A stretch of DNA of 64,000 bases from Catellatospora citrea (GTDB lineage: Bacteria; Actinomycetota; Actinomycetes; Mycobacteriales; Micromonosporaceae). The DNA lies in NCBI RefSeq assembly GCF_003610235.1, contig NZ_RAPR01000001.1:5332001-5396000 (forward strand). Reading direction: 5' to 3'. Within the stretch, counting starts at the first letter, position 1, and the number at the start of each line of letters is the position of its first letter. The notes beneath the pieces were generated by a model that searched no databases, was not told where the DNA came from, and was given only the letters and a program-made list of their open reading frames with translations. Both the position numbers and the translations under genes were made by a program. This document shows, piece by piece, positions 1 to 7,105 of the stretch.

Positions 1-2
1 AG

Positions 3-230
3 GAGCTGGCGGTGCGCACGTTCACCGCGCTGGACTGCGCGGGGCTGGCCCGGGTCGACTTCTTCGTCACCGACGACCTGAAGGTCTACCTCAACGAGAT
101 CAACACCATGCCGGGCTTCACCTCGACCAGCATGTTCCCCCGGATGTGGGCGGCCAGCGGCCTCGACTACCCGAAGCTGGTGTCCCGCCTGATCCGCACC
201 GCCCAGCGGCGCGGCACGGGCCTGCACTAG
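3..230 (+). CDS. ddl: D-alanine--D-alanine ligase, C-terminal end (5' truncated by window)
   Basis: Makes D-Ala-D-Ala in the cytoplasm, with ATP, for peptidoglycan precursors. Only the last 75 codons are present and the frame runs open to the window edge. The segment carries the ATP-grasp ligase signature [16 protein letters not shown], whose Glu and Asn coordinate Mg2+, followed by the usual C-terminal helix ending GTGLH. It is followed, in the opposite orientation, by the DUF3515 gene five bases away, so the two genes converge. Identification rests on the signature; the start and N-terminal domains cannot be seen. Confidence 0.9.
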   Translation, partial: ELAVRTFTALDCAGLARVDFFVTDDLKVYLNEINTMPGFTSTSMFPRMWAASGLDYPKLVSRLIRTAQRRGTGLH

Positions 231-235
231 CCAGG

Positions 236-811
236 TCAGGCTCGGGTGCCGCAGCCCGGGGGGATGCGCTCGGCGTGGGGCACGGTGGCGATCAGCGTCT
301 TGGAGAAGTTGATGACCCACTGGCCGGCCGGGTCGTACGCCGCCGGGACGGTGACGCGCACGGGCACCTCGCGGTCGACCGTGGTCCACGCGCCGTCGCC
401 CTTGTGCCAGCAGACGCCGTCCAGGGTGTACACGTCGTCGGTGGGCGGGTAGCTCGGGGACGGGCCGCCGCAGGCGAGCGTCAGGGCCGGCTCGCCGTAC
501 GCCGCGTTCTGCTCGTGACCGGCGGTGACCGCGCGGCGCGGCAGCTCGCGGACCTGGTCGGGCAGCTGCGACAGCAGCGCCCGGCACACCGTGGCCTGAC
601 GCTCGGTCAGCGCGGGGGCGTCCATCGTCACCGGCGTGGTGGGCATCACCTGCGGGCCGGCGGCGACGCTGGGCTCCGGGGCGGGTTCGGCCGGCGGCCG
701 CATGGCCTGGAAGAAGCCGAACCCCGCGAGCAGTGCGATCGGCAGCGCGACCACGGTGGCGATCGTCTTGGCGGACGGTCGGCCCGACCGTGCCGTCTGG
801 TCGTTACTCAT
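236..811 (-). CDS. DUF3515 membrane-anchored protein
   Basis: A 191-residue protein of unknown function, typical of the DUF3515 family found beside ddl and thiL in actinobacteria. A short basic N-terminus precedes one hydrophobic segment (about residues 16-36), then a Pro/Ala-rich linker and a soluble domain, probably outside the membrane. Four cysteines (in TVCRAL, LACGG, GVCWH and PPGCG) could form two disulfides. The chosen ATG (MSNDQ) overlaps the stop of the upstream Lrp-like gene as ATGA, which implies translational coupling; an in-frame ATG six codons earlier lies inside that gene and is less likely. Function is not predictable from sequence. Confidence 0.8.
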   Translation of the reverse strand: MSNDQTARSGRPSAKTIATVVALPIALLAGFGFFQAMRPPAEPAPEPSVAAGPQVMPTTPVTMDAPALTERQATVCRALLSQLPDQVRELPRRAVTAGHEQNAAYGEPALTLACGGPSPSYPPTDDVYTLDGVCWHKGDGAWTTVDREVPVRVTVPAAYDPAGQWVINFSKTLIATVPHAERIPPGCGTRA

Positions 812-1041
812 AGGTGGATGATGGGGCACGTCAGGGTGCGGGTGATGTTGGGTATCAACTGGATCTGTGACAGCACCAGTTTGCCCAGTTCGTCGACGGT
901 GTGCGCCTCGACCATGGCGATCACGTCGTACGGGCCGGTCACCGCGTCCACCCGGGTGACACCCTGGATCTCGCCGATGGCCGCGGAGACGTCGACGGAC
1001 TTGCCGACCGACGTCTGAATCAGGATGTAAGCGTGGACCAC
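808..1041 (-). CDS. Lrp/AsnC-family ligand-binding domain protein (no HTH)
   Basis: A 77-residue stand-alone RAM (AsnC effector-binding) domain: VHAYILIQT, then the GVTRVDAVTGPYDVIA strand-turn typical of this fold. There is no helix-turn-helix, so it cannot bind DNA like full Lrp proteins. Such proteins usually form dimers or octamers that bind amino acids (family knowledge). The GTG at 1041 is preferred because AAGGAG lies six bases upstream; the in-frame GTG at 1056 overlaps that site. It is the first gene of a two-gene operon with DUF3515 (ATGA overlap), transcribed away from thiL. The ligand is unknown. Confidence 0.82.
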   Translation of the reverse strand: MVHAYILIQTSVGKSVDVSAAIGEIQGVTRVDAVTGPYDVIAMVEAHTVDELGKLVLSQIQLIPNITRTLTCPIIHL

Positions 1042-1160
1042 GGACGACTCCTTCACACGTGCCGCCTGTGAAAGTACCTCAATGAGGGTGCACAGGCTGC
1101 GGCAGGAGGCGCAAGGGTGAGGAAGGAAGCCAATGTGAGCGTGCGAGGCGAGGGAAAAGC

Positions 1161-2102
1161 ATGAGCATCGCGCGGACGGGGGAGTTCGGGCTGATCGAAC
1201 GAGTGGTGGCGCGGTTGGGCACCGGGCCGGCCACCATCATCGGGCCAGGCGACGACGCGGCACTGGTCATCGCCTCCGACGGGCGGGTCGTCGCCTCCAC
1301 GGACGTGCTCGTCGAGGGGCGGCACTTCCGGCGGGACTGGGCCGAGGCCGAGGACATCGGCCGGCGGGCGGCGGCGGCGAACCTCGCCGACATCGCCGCC
1401 ATGGGCGCGACCGCGACGGCGCTGCTGGTGGGCCTGTGCGTCCCGCCGGACCTGGACGTGGCCTGGGCCGAGCAGCTGTCCGACGGGCTGGCCACCGAGG
1501 CCGCGCTGGTCGGCGCGAGCGTGGTCGGCGGGGACATGACCGCCAGCCCCACGCTGACCATCGCGGTGACCGCGCTCGGCGACCTGCACGGGCTGTCGCC
1601 GGTGCTGCGGTCGGGCGCGCAGGTCGGTGACGTGGTCGCGCTGGCGGGGCGGGTCGGGTTCGCGGCGGCCGGATACACGGTGCTGTCGCGGGGCTTCCGC
1701 ACCCCGAAGATCCTGGTCGAGGCGTATCGGCGGCCGGTGGTGCCGTACGCGCTGGGGCCGGCGGCGGGGCGGGCCGGGGCGACCTCGATGATCGACGTGT
1801 CGGACGGGCTGATCGCCGACCTCGGGCACATCGCGCATGCCAGCAAGGTGGGCGTCAACCTGCACCGCAGTGCGTTCAAGGTGCCCGAGCAGATGCGTGA
1901 CGCGGCGCTCGCGCTGGGCGTGGACCCGTACCAGTGGCTGCTGGCCGGTGGCGACGATCACGCGCTGGCCGCGACGTTCCCCGTGGACGTGCCGCTGCCG
2001 GAGGGCTGGCACGTGATCGGCGAGGTGATCGAGGGCAGCACGGTGACGCTCGACAACCGCCCGTGGTACGGCCCGAAGGGGTGGGACCACTTCCGGGCAT
2101 AG
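1161..2102 (+). CDS. thiL: Thiamine-monophosphate kinase
   Basis: Phosphorylates thiamine monophosphate to thiamine diphosphate with ATP, the last step of the cofactor pathway. At 313 residues it has normal family length. The AIRS-kinase features are clear: the metal-binding GPGDDAAL near residue 30, STDVLVEGRHF near 50, the NLADIAAMGA helix near 75, VVGGDMT near 115 and MIDVSDGLIADL near 210, which together supply the Asp residues for Mg-ATP. The ATG start gives MSIARTGEFGLI. No TPP riboswitch is visible upstream. It sits in the conserved actinobacterial ddl-thiL-rpmB order. Confidence 0.93.
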   Translation: MSIARTGEFGLIERVVARLGTGPATIIGPGDDAALVIASDGRVVASTDVLVEGRHFRRDWAEAEDIGRRAAAANLADIAAMGATATALLVGLCVPPDLDVAWAEQLSDGLATEAALVGASVVGGDMTASPTLTIAVTALGDLHGLSPVLRSGAQVGDVVALAGRVGFAAAGYTVLSRGFRTPKILVEAYRRPVVPYALGPAAGRAGATSMIDVSDGLIADLGHIAHASKVGVNLHRSAFKVPEQMRDAALALGVDPYQWLLAGGDDHALAATFPVDVPLPEGWHVIGEVIEGSTVTLDNRPWYGPKGWDHFRA

Positions 2103-2115
2103 CGGGCATGCACAG

Positions 2116-2127
2116 TATCCTCGCGCC
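2116..2127 (+). promoter_or_regulatory. Candidate -10 element for a leaderless mRNA (GNAT gene)
   Basis: TATCCT at 2116-2121 is followed by six bases and then the GTG start at 2128. No Shine-Dalgarno sequence lies between. Transcription from such a -10 would start at or next to the GTG. Confidence 0.5.
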
Positions 2128-2592
2128 GTGACCGAGATTGAGATCAAGCCGACGCGCTACGGCGGGTCGGTCGCCCGAAAGCTGATCGCCGAACTCATGG
2201 CTGACCTGGCCGAACGTTACGGCGACTCCGACGCGACCCCGATCGAGGCCGTCGAGTTCGACCCGCCGGACGGCGGCTTCTTCGTGGCATACCTCGACGG
2301 CTCGCCGGTCGGCTGCGGTGGCTGGCGCAGCTGGGCGGGCTCCGAGGAGATCGCCGAGATCAAGCGTGTCTACACCTCGGCCACGGTGCGCGGCAAGGGC
2401 GTCGGCAGGGCGATCATGGCGGCCCTGGAGTCCGACGCCCGGGCGCACGGCCGGGTCCGCGCGATCCTGGAGACGGGCACCGCCCAGCCCGAGGCGATCG
2501 CCCTGTACCACGCCATCGGCTACCAGCTGATCGACAACTTCGGCCACTACCGCGACGAGCCCGGCTGCCGCTCCTTCGGCCGCACCCTCTGA
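2128..2592 (+). CDS. GNAT-family N-acetyltransferase
   Basis: A 154-residue protein of the Gcn5-related acetyltransferase fold, which transfers acetyl from acetyl-CoA to an amine. The core is visible: strand IKRVYTSATVRGKGVG with the pyrophosphate-binding R-G-K-G-V-G loop (about residues 82-92), then the helix RAIMAALESDARAHG, and the C-terminal ILETGTAQPEAIALYHAIGY motif (about 115-135) typical of GNATs. The substrate cannot be predicted. The GTG start has no ribosome-binding site but has a -10-like TATCCT just upstream. It converges on rpmB, with two strong hairpins between. Confidence 0.85.
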   Translation: MTEIEIKPTRYGGSVARKLIAELMADLAERYGDSDATPIEAVEFDPPDGGFFVAYLDGSPVGCGGWRSWAGSEEIAEIKRVYTSATVRGKGVGRAIMAALESDARAHGRVRAILETGTAQPEAIALYHAIGYQLIDNFGHYRDEPGCRSFGRTL

Positions 2593-2628
2593 CCCCCACC
2601 CCACCCCCTCCCCCCACCCCCTCCCCGG

Positions 2629-2695
2629 GGCGCAACTCTTAAACACTCGCGCCTTCACCCCGCTCGTGAAGGCGCAAGTCTTTAAGAGTTGCGCC
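2629..2695. repeat. Long two-armed palindrome downstream of the GNAT gene
   Basis: Outer arms GGCGCAACTCTTAAA (2629-2643) and their exact complement (2681-2695) enclose a second pair, GCGCCTTCAC (2649-2658) and GTGAAGGCGC (2666-2675). The whole 67-bp block could fold into one long hairpin with an internal bulge. It is A/T-richer in its outer arms than the surroundings. No second copy was noticed in the window. It lies between convergent genes and may help to end transcription, but its size suggests a dispersed palindromic element. Confidence 0.75.
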
Positions 2696-2725
2696 AGGGG
2701 GAGACAGGGGCGGGTGGGGACGGCA

Positions 2726-2756
2726 AAAGGCCGCCGAGCGGAGCTCGGCGGCCTTT
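2726..2756 (-). terminator. Intrinsic terminator of rpmB
   Basis: A perfect 14-bp stem (AAAGGCCGCCGAGC with its complement) and a three-base loop. Read on the minus strand, just after the rpmB stop, the stem ends in TTTT, a normal factor-independent terminator. It may also stop GNAT transcripts from the other side. Confidence 0.8.
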
Positions 2757-2769
2757 GGGAAGTCTCGCG

Positions 2770-2961
2770 TCAGGCGCGGGTGACCTTGCCGGCCTTCAGG
2801 CACGAGGTGCAGGCCTGGACCTTGCGGGAATTGCCGCCACCAGCGGGGGTACGCACCGTCTGGATGTTCGGGTTCCAGCGGCGGTTGGTCTTCTTCTTCG
2901 ACCAGGGCACGTTGTGACCGAAGCCCGGTCCCTTGCCACAGACGTCGCACACGGCAGCCAC
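2770..2961 (-). CDS. rpmB: 50S ribosomal protein L28, zinc-ribbon (C+) type
   Basis: Component of the large ribosomal subunit. The 63-residue protein has the L28 core (NVPWSKKKTNRRWNPNIQ) and two Cys pairs, CDVC near residue 5 and CTSC near residue 51, that form the zinc-binding C+ version. Actinobacteria often also have a cysteine-free paralogue used under zinc shortage (family knowledge); none is in this window. GTG start with AGGAG six bases upstream. It is transcribed away from the DAK2 gene and ends at a strong terminator. Confidence 0.95.
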   Translation of the reverse strand: MAAVCDVCGKGPGFGHNVPWSKKKTNRRWNPNIQTVRTPAGGGNSRKVQACTSCLKAGKVTRA

Positions 2962-3154
2962 GGAAATCTCCTGAGTTCGTCTTGATCAACCAACCCGACC
3001 AAGCGTCACTGTGCCGGGAACTTTGCCAGGGTACCTGACTCGCACGGCACGTGCCCAATCGGGGCGGAGCCGCACGACGGCATCTGGCGCGTACGACGGC
3101 TGGCAACACTCTACCGGCCGCCACGCCGAGCGCGAGAACCGGGTGCGGCACCGA

Positions 3155-3167
3155 TAGGCTTGCGCGC
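3155..3167 (+). promoter_or_regulatory. Candidate -10 element for a leaderless mRNA (DAK2 gene)
   Basis: TAGGCT at 3155-3160, then seven bases, then the GTG at 3168. No ribosome-binding site is present, and this hexamer helps choose 3168 over the longer in-frame start at 3051. Confidence 0.5.
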
Positions 3168-4772
3168 GTGCTGGAGGTCCTGGACATCGCGGCGGTGCGG
3201 CGCTGGAGCTCGCTGGCCGTGGCCGGTTTGAGTCGGCACGAGCAGGCGCTGAACCAGCTGAACGTGTATCCGGTGCCCGACGGCGACACCGGCACCAACC
3301 TGTTGCTGACGCTGTCCGCGGCGGAGCAGGCGCTGGCCGGCTCGCTGACCGACGCGCCGTCGGCGGGGGTGGTGCTGCGCACCATGGCCCGCGGCGCGCT
3401 GCTGGGCGCGCGCGGCAACTCCGGCGTCATCAGCGCGCAGTGGCTGGCCGGCCTGGCCGACTCCGTGGACGGCGACGGGCTGGCGGCGGCGCTCGACGCG
3501 GCGGCCAAGTCGGCGTACGCCGCGGTGGCGCACCCGGTCGAGGGCACCATCCTCACCGTGGCCAGGGCTGCCGCCGAGGCCGCTGATCAGGGCTCCGACG
3601 AGCCGGCCGCCGCGCGCGCGGCGGTGCTGGGGGCGCGCGAGGCGCTGGCGCGCACGCCGGAGCAGCTGCCGGTGCTGGCCGCGGCCGGGGTGGTGGACGC
3701 GGGCGGGCAGGGCCTGGTGCTGCTGCTGGAGGCGCTGCTGGAGGCGCTGACCGGCGAGCACGACGAGAGCGAGGTCGACGGTGCGGCGGCGCGTGACCCG
3801 GAGCACGGGCATGACCACGATCACGCCGGGCACGGCCACGGGACGGGGCGGGCGGCGCTGACCTACCGCGGGCCCGCGTACGAGGTGCAGTTCCTGATCG
3901 ACACGGGGGCCGCGGAGATCGCCGAGCTGCGGCGCGCGCTGGACCGGCTGGGCGACTCGCTGGTCATCGTCGGCGGCGCGCCGACCTGGCGGGTGCACGT
4001 GCACGTGGACGACGCGGGCGCGGCGCTGGAGGCGGGGCTCGCGGCCGGGCGGCCGTACCAGATCCAGATCACCCACCTGACCAGCGCGACCGCGGAGGGC
4101 GCGCCGCGACGGCCCGATCCGACGGCCCGCGCGGTGGTCGTCACCGCGGCCGGCGACGGCATCGAGGAGCTGCTCATCGCCGAGGGCGCGGTGGCCATCG
4201 GCGGCAACCCGTCCACCGCGGAGGTGCTGGACGCGATCCTCGCCACCGGCGCGGGCCGGGTGGCGGTGCTGCCCACCGACTCCAACCTGCGCGCGGTGTG
4301 CCAGGCCGCGGCGGAGGAGGCGTTCGGCGAGGGCGTCAAGGTGCGGGTGGTGCCCACCCGCTCGCCGGTGCAGGCGCTGGCCGCGCTGGCGGTGCGCGAC
4401 CACGCCCGCCGGTTCGAGGACGACGTGATCGCGATGGCCGAGGCGGCCGGCGCGTGCCGCTCGGCGGAGGTCACCACGGCCAGCCGGGAGGCCCTGACGG
4501 TGGCCGGTCGCTGCCGCCCGGGAGATGTCATCGCCCTGGTCGAGGGCGAGGTCAACCTGATCGGCGACGACCTGGTGACCGTGTGCTGCGGGCTGCTGGA
4601 CCGCATGCTGGCCAGCGGCGGCGAGCTGGTGACCCTGCTCACCGGCGCGCAGGCCCCGGAGGGGCTGGTCGAGGCGCTGACCGCGCACGTGGCGACCCGC
4701 TGGCCGTTCGTCGAGGTGCACGCGTACCCCGGCGGCCAGCCGCACTACCCGCTGCTGGTGGGGGTCGAATGA
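3168..4772 (+). CDS. DAK2 domain-containing (FakA/YloV-like) protein with histidine-rich linker
   Basis: A 534-residue member of the DAK2-DegV-associated family. In Firmicutes the relative FakA phosphorylates fatty acids carried by FakB (family knowledge); a similar role here is inferred. The N-terminal DAK2 domain (about 1-200) shows the ATP/Mg motif VYPVPDGDTGTNLL and GARGNSGVISAQWL. Between it and the middle domain lies an unusual run, EHGHDHDHAGHGHG (about 212-225), that looks metal-binding. The C-terminal half has the EGEVNLIGDDL segment of the family. The GTG start is chosen from the upstream -10 hexamer; an in-frame start 39 codons earlier gives an untypical Arg-rich tail. recG follows 37 bases later, probably in the same operon. 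Confidence 0.85.
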   Translation: MLEVLDIAAVRRWSSLAVAGLSRHEQALNQLNVYPVPDGDTGTNLLLTLSAAEQALAGSLTDAPSAGVVLRTMARGALLGARGNSGVISAQWLAGLADSVDGDGLAAALDAAAKSAYAAVAHPVEGTILTVARAAAEAADQGSDEPAAARAAVLGAREALARTPEQLPVLAAAGVVDAGGQGLVLLLEALLEALTGEHDESEVDGAAARDPEHGHDHDHAGHGHGTGRAALTYRGPAYEVQFLIDTGAAEIAELRRALDRLGDSLVIVGGAPTWRVHVHVDDAGAALEAGLAAGRPYQIQITHLTSATAEGAPRRPDPTARAVVVTAAGDGIEELLIAEGAVAIGGNPSTAEVLDAILATGAGRVAVLPTDSNLRAVCQAAAEEAFGEGVKVRVVPTRSPVQALAALAVRDHARRFEDDVIAMAEAAGACRSAEVTTASREALTVAGRCRPGDVIALVEGEVNLIGDDLVTVCCGLLDRMLASGGELVTLLTGAQAPEGLVEALTAHVATRWPFVEVHAYPGGQPHYPLLVGVE

Positions 4773-4809
4773 GCGGGCGGCATGTCAGGGGGCCGCGGGA
4801 GGATCAGGT

Positions 4810-7005
4810 ATGACCTCCGCGGACGTGGACACCGACCTGTCGAAACTGGTCGGGGAGAAGACCGCCAAGGCCCTGAAGACACACCTCGACCTGTATACGG
4901 CCGGTGACCTGCTGTTCTACGTGCCCCGGCGGTACGACCAGCGGGGCGAGCACACCGACATGCGCACGCTGGAGATCGGCGAAGAGGTCACCGTGCTGGC
5001 CCAGGTGCTGCGCACCACCACCCGGCCGATGCGGCAGCGGCGCGGCAGCATGCTGGAGGTCGTCGTCGGCGACGGCGCGGGCGGCCAGCTGGTGCTGACG
5101 TACTTCCAGCAGGCCTGGCGCGAGCGCGACCTGCGCCCCGGGCGCTGGGGCCTGTTCGCGGGCAAGGTCAGCGACTTCCGCGGCCGCCGCCAGCTCAACA
5201 GTCCCGAGTACGTGCTGCTCGACCAGGGCGCCGCCGACGGCGAGGTGGCCGCCGAGGTGGAGGAGTTCGCCGGGGCGCTGATCCCGGTGTATCCGGCCGC
5301 CGCGGCCGTGCCGACCTGGGTGATCGCCCGCTGCGTGCGGGTGGTGCTGGACACGATCACCATGCCGCCGGACGCCATGCCGTCCCGGATCCGCGCGGAG
5401 CGCAAGCTGCTCGACCTGGACACGGCGCTGCGCGAGATCCACCGCCCGTCGTCCAAGGAGATGCTGTACATCGCCAAGCGCCGGCTCGCCTGGGACGAGG
5501 CGTTCGCGGTGCAGCTGACCCTGGTGCGGCGCAAGCGGGAGGCGGCGGCGTGGCCCGCCAGGCCCCGGCCGCGCCGCGACGACGGGCTGCTGGCCGGATT
5601 CGACGGCACCCTGCCGTTCACGCTCACCGACGGCCAGCTCGCGGTGGGGGAGGAGATCGCCGCCGACCTGGCCGTGGCGCACCCCATGCACCGGCTGCTG
5701 CAGGGCGAGGTCGGCGCGGGCAAGACGCTGGTCGCGCTGCGGGCCATGCTGCAGGTGGTGGACGCGGGCGGGCAGGCCGCGCTGCTGGCCCCGACCGAGG
5801 TGCTGGCGACCCAGCACCACCGGGGCATCACCCGGATGCTCGGCCCGGCCGGGCGCGCCGACGAGCTCGACGGCGACCCCAACGGCACCCAGGTCGCGCT
5901 GGTGACCGGCTCGCAAGGGGCGGCCGCTCGGCGCAAGGTGCTCGCCAAGGTCGCCGACGGCAGCGCCGGGCTGGTCATCGGCACCCACGCGCTGCTGTAC
6001 GAGGGGGTCGACTTCGCCGACCTCGGCCTGGTCGTCGTCGACGAGCAGCACCGCTTCGGCGTGGAACAGCGCGACGCGCTGCGGGCCAAGGCCGAGCAGC
6101 CGCCGCACGTGCTGGTGATGACCGCGACCCCGATCCCGCGCACGGTCGCCATGACCGTCTACGGCGACCTGGAGGTGTCCACGCTGTCGCAGCTGCCCGG
6201 CGGGCGCTCGCCGATCGCCTCGCACGTGGTGCCGGTCGCGGAGAAGCCGGCGTTCCTGGAACGGGCCTGGCGGCGCGTGGTCGAGGAGGTGCAGCAGGGC
6301 CATCAGGCGTACGTCGTCTGCCCGCGCATCGGTGACAGCGCCACCGACGACGACACCCCGCCGCCCGACGACGCCGTCGAGGACGAGCGCCGCCCGCCGG
6401 TGGCCGTGCTGGACGTCGCCCCGCTGCTGGCCGAGGGCCCGCTGCGCGGCCTGCGGATCGGGGTGCTGCACGGCAAGCTGCCCGCCGACGAGAAGGACGC
6501 GATCATGCGGGCGTTCTCGGCCGGGCAGCTCGACGTGCTGGTCGCCACGACCGTGATCGAGGTCGGGGTGGACGTGCCCAACGCCACCGCGATGGTCATC
6601 CTGGACGCCGACCGGTTCGGCGTCTCGCAGCTGCACCAGCTGCGCGGCCGGGTCGGCCGGGGTAGCGCGCCGGGCCTGTGCCTGCTGGTCACCGAGGCCG
6701 TGGCGGGCACTCCGGCGCGCGAGCGGCTGGACGCGGTCGCCTCCACGCTCGACGGCTTCCGGCTCGCTGAACTGGACCTGGAGCAGCGCCGCGAGGGCGA
6801 CGTGCTGGGCGCGGCCCAGTCCGGGCGGCGCTCGCACCTGCGCCTGCTGTCCCTGCTGCGCGACCGCGAGCTGATCGGCGAGGCCCGAGCCGAGGCCGAG
6901 GCCCTGCTGGCCGACGACCCGGACCTGTCCGCGCACCCGCTGCTGGCCGACCAGATCGCCCGCCTCGTCGACACCGACCGCGCCGAGTTTCTCCAGAAGG
7001 GCTGA
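4810..7005 (+). CDS. recG: ATP-dependent DNA helicase RecG
   Basis: Reverses stalled replication forks and branch-migrates Holliday junctions. The 731-residue protein has all RecG parts: an OB-fold wedge domain (about 60-160), Walker A GEVGAGKTLVAL near 298, the DExx box VVVDEQHRFGVEQR near 409, motif III MTATPIPRTVAMT, and the C-terminal helicase half with TTVIEVGVDVPNA and HQLRGRVGRG, ending in the TRG-like arginine hook region. ATG with a GGAGG-like site eight bases upstream. It follows the DAK2 gene and ends at a strong bidirectional terminator. Confidence 0.96.
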   Translation: MTSADVDTDLSKLVGEKTAKALKTHLDLYTAGDLLFYVPRRYDQRGEHTDMRTLEIGEEVTVLAQVLRTTTRPMRQRRGSMLEVVVGDGAGGQLVLTYFQQAWRERDLRPGRWGLFAGKVSDFRGRRQLNSPEYVLLDQGAADGEVAAEVEEFAGALIPVYPAAAAVPTWVIARCVRVVLDTITMPPDAMPSRIRAERKLLDLDTALREIHRPSSKEMLYIAKRRLAWDEAFAVQLTLVRRKREAAAWPARPRPRRDDGLLAGFDGTLPFTLTDGQLAVGEEIAADLAVAHPMHRLLQGEVGAGKTLVALRAMLQVVDAGGQAALLAPTEVLATQHHRGITRMLGPAGRADELDGDPNGTQVALVTGSQGAAARRKVLAKVADGSAGLVIGTHALLYEGVDFADLGLVVVDEQHRFGVEQRDALRAKAEQPPHVLVMTATPIPRTVAMTVYGDLEVSTLSQLPGGRSPIASHVVPVAEKPAFLERAWRRVVEEVQQGHQAYVVCPRIGDSATDDDTPPPDDAVEDERRPPVAVLDVAPLLAEGPLRGLRIGVLHGKLPADEKDAIMRAFSAGQLDVLVATTVIEVGVDVPNATAMVILDADRFGVSQLHQLRGRVGRGSAPGLCLLVTEAVAGTPARERLDAVASTLDGFRLAELDLEQRREGDVLGAAQSGRRSHLRLLSLLRDRELIGEARAEAEALLADDPDLSAHPLLADQIARLVDTDRAEFLQKG

Positions 7006-7054
7006 CGCCCGCCCCGCGAGGGCCGCGCCTTCGGACGATCAGGGCAGTGACGCA

Positions 7055-7088
7055 GAACGGGGCGGGTCCGTCAGGACCCGCCCCGTTC
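7055..7088. terminator. Bidirectional terminator between recG and the LPXTG gene
   Basis: A perfect 15-bp stem (GAACGGGGCGGGTCC and its complement) with a four-base loop lies between two convergent genes. It lacks a long T-run on either side but is very stable. Confidence 0.75.
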
Positions 7089-7105
7089 TCATGTGCCTAT
7101 TGCTG

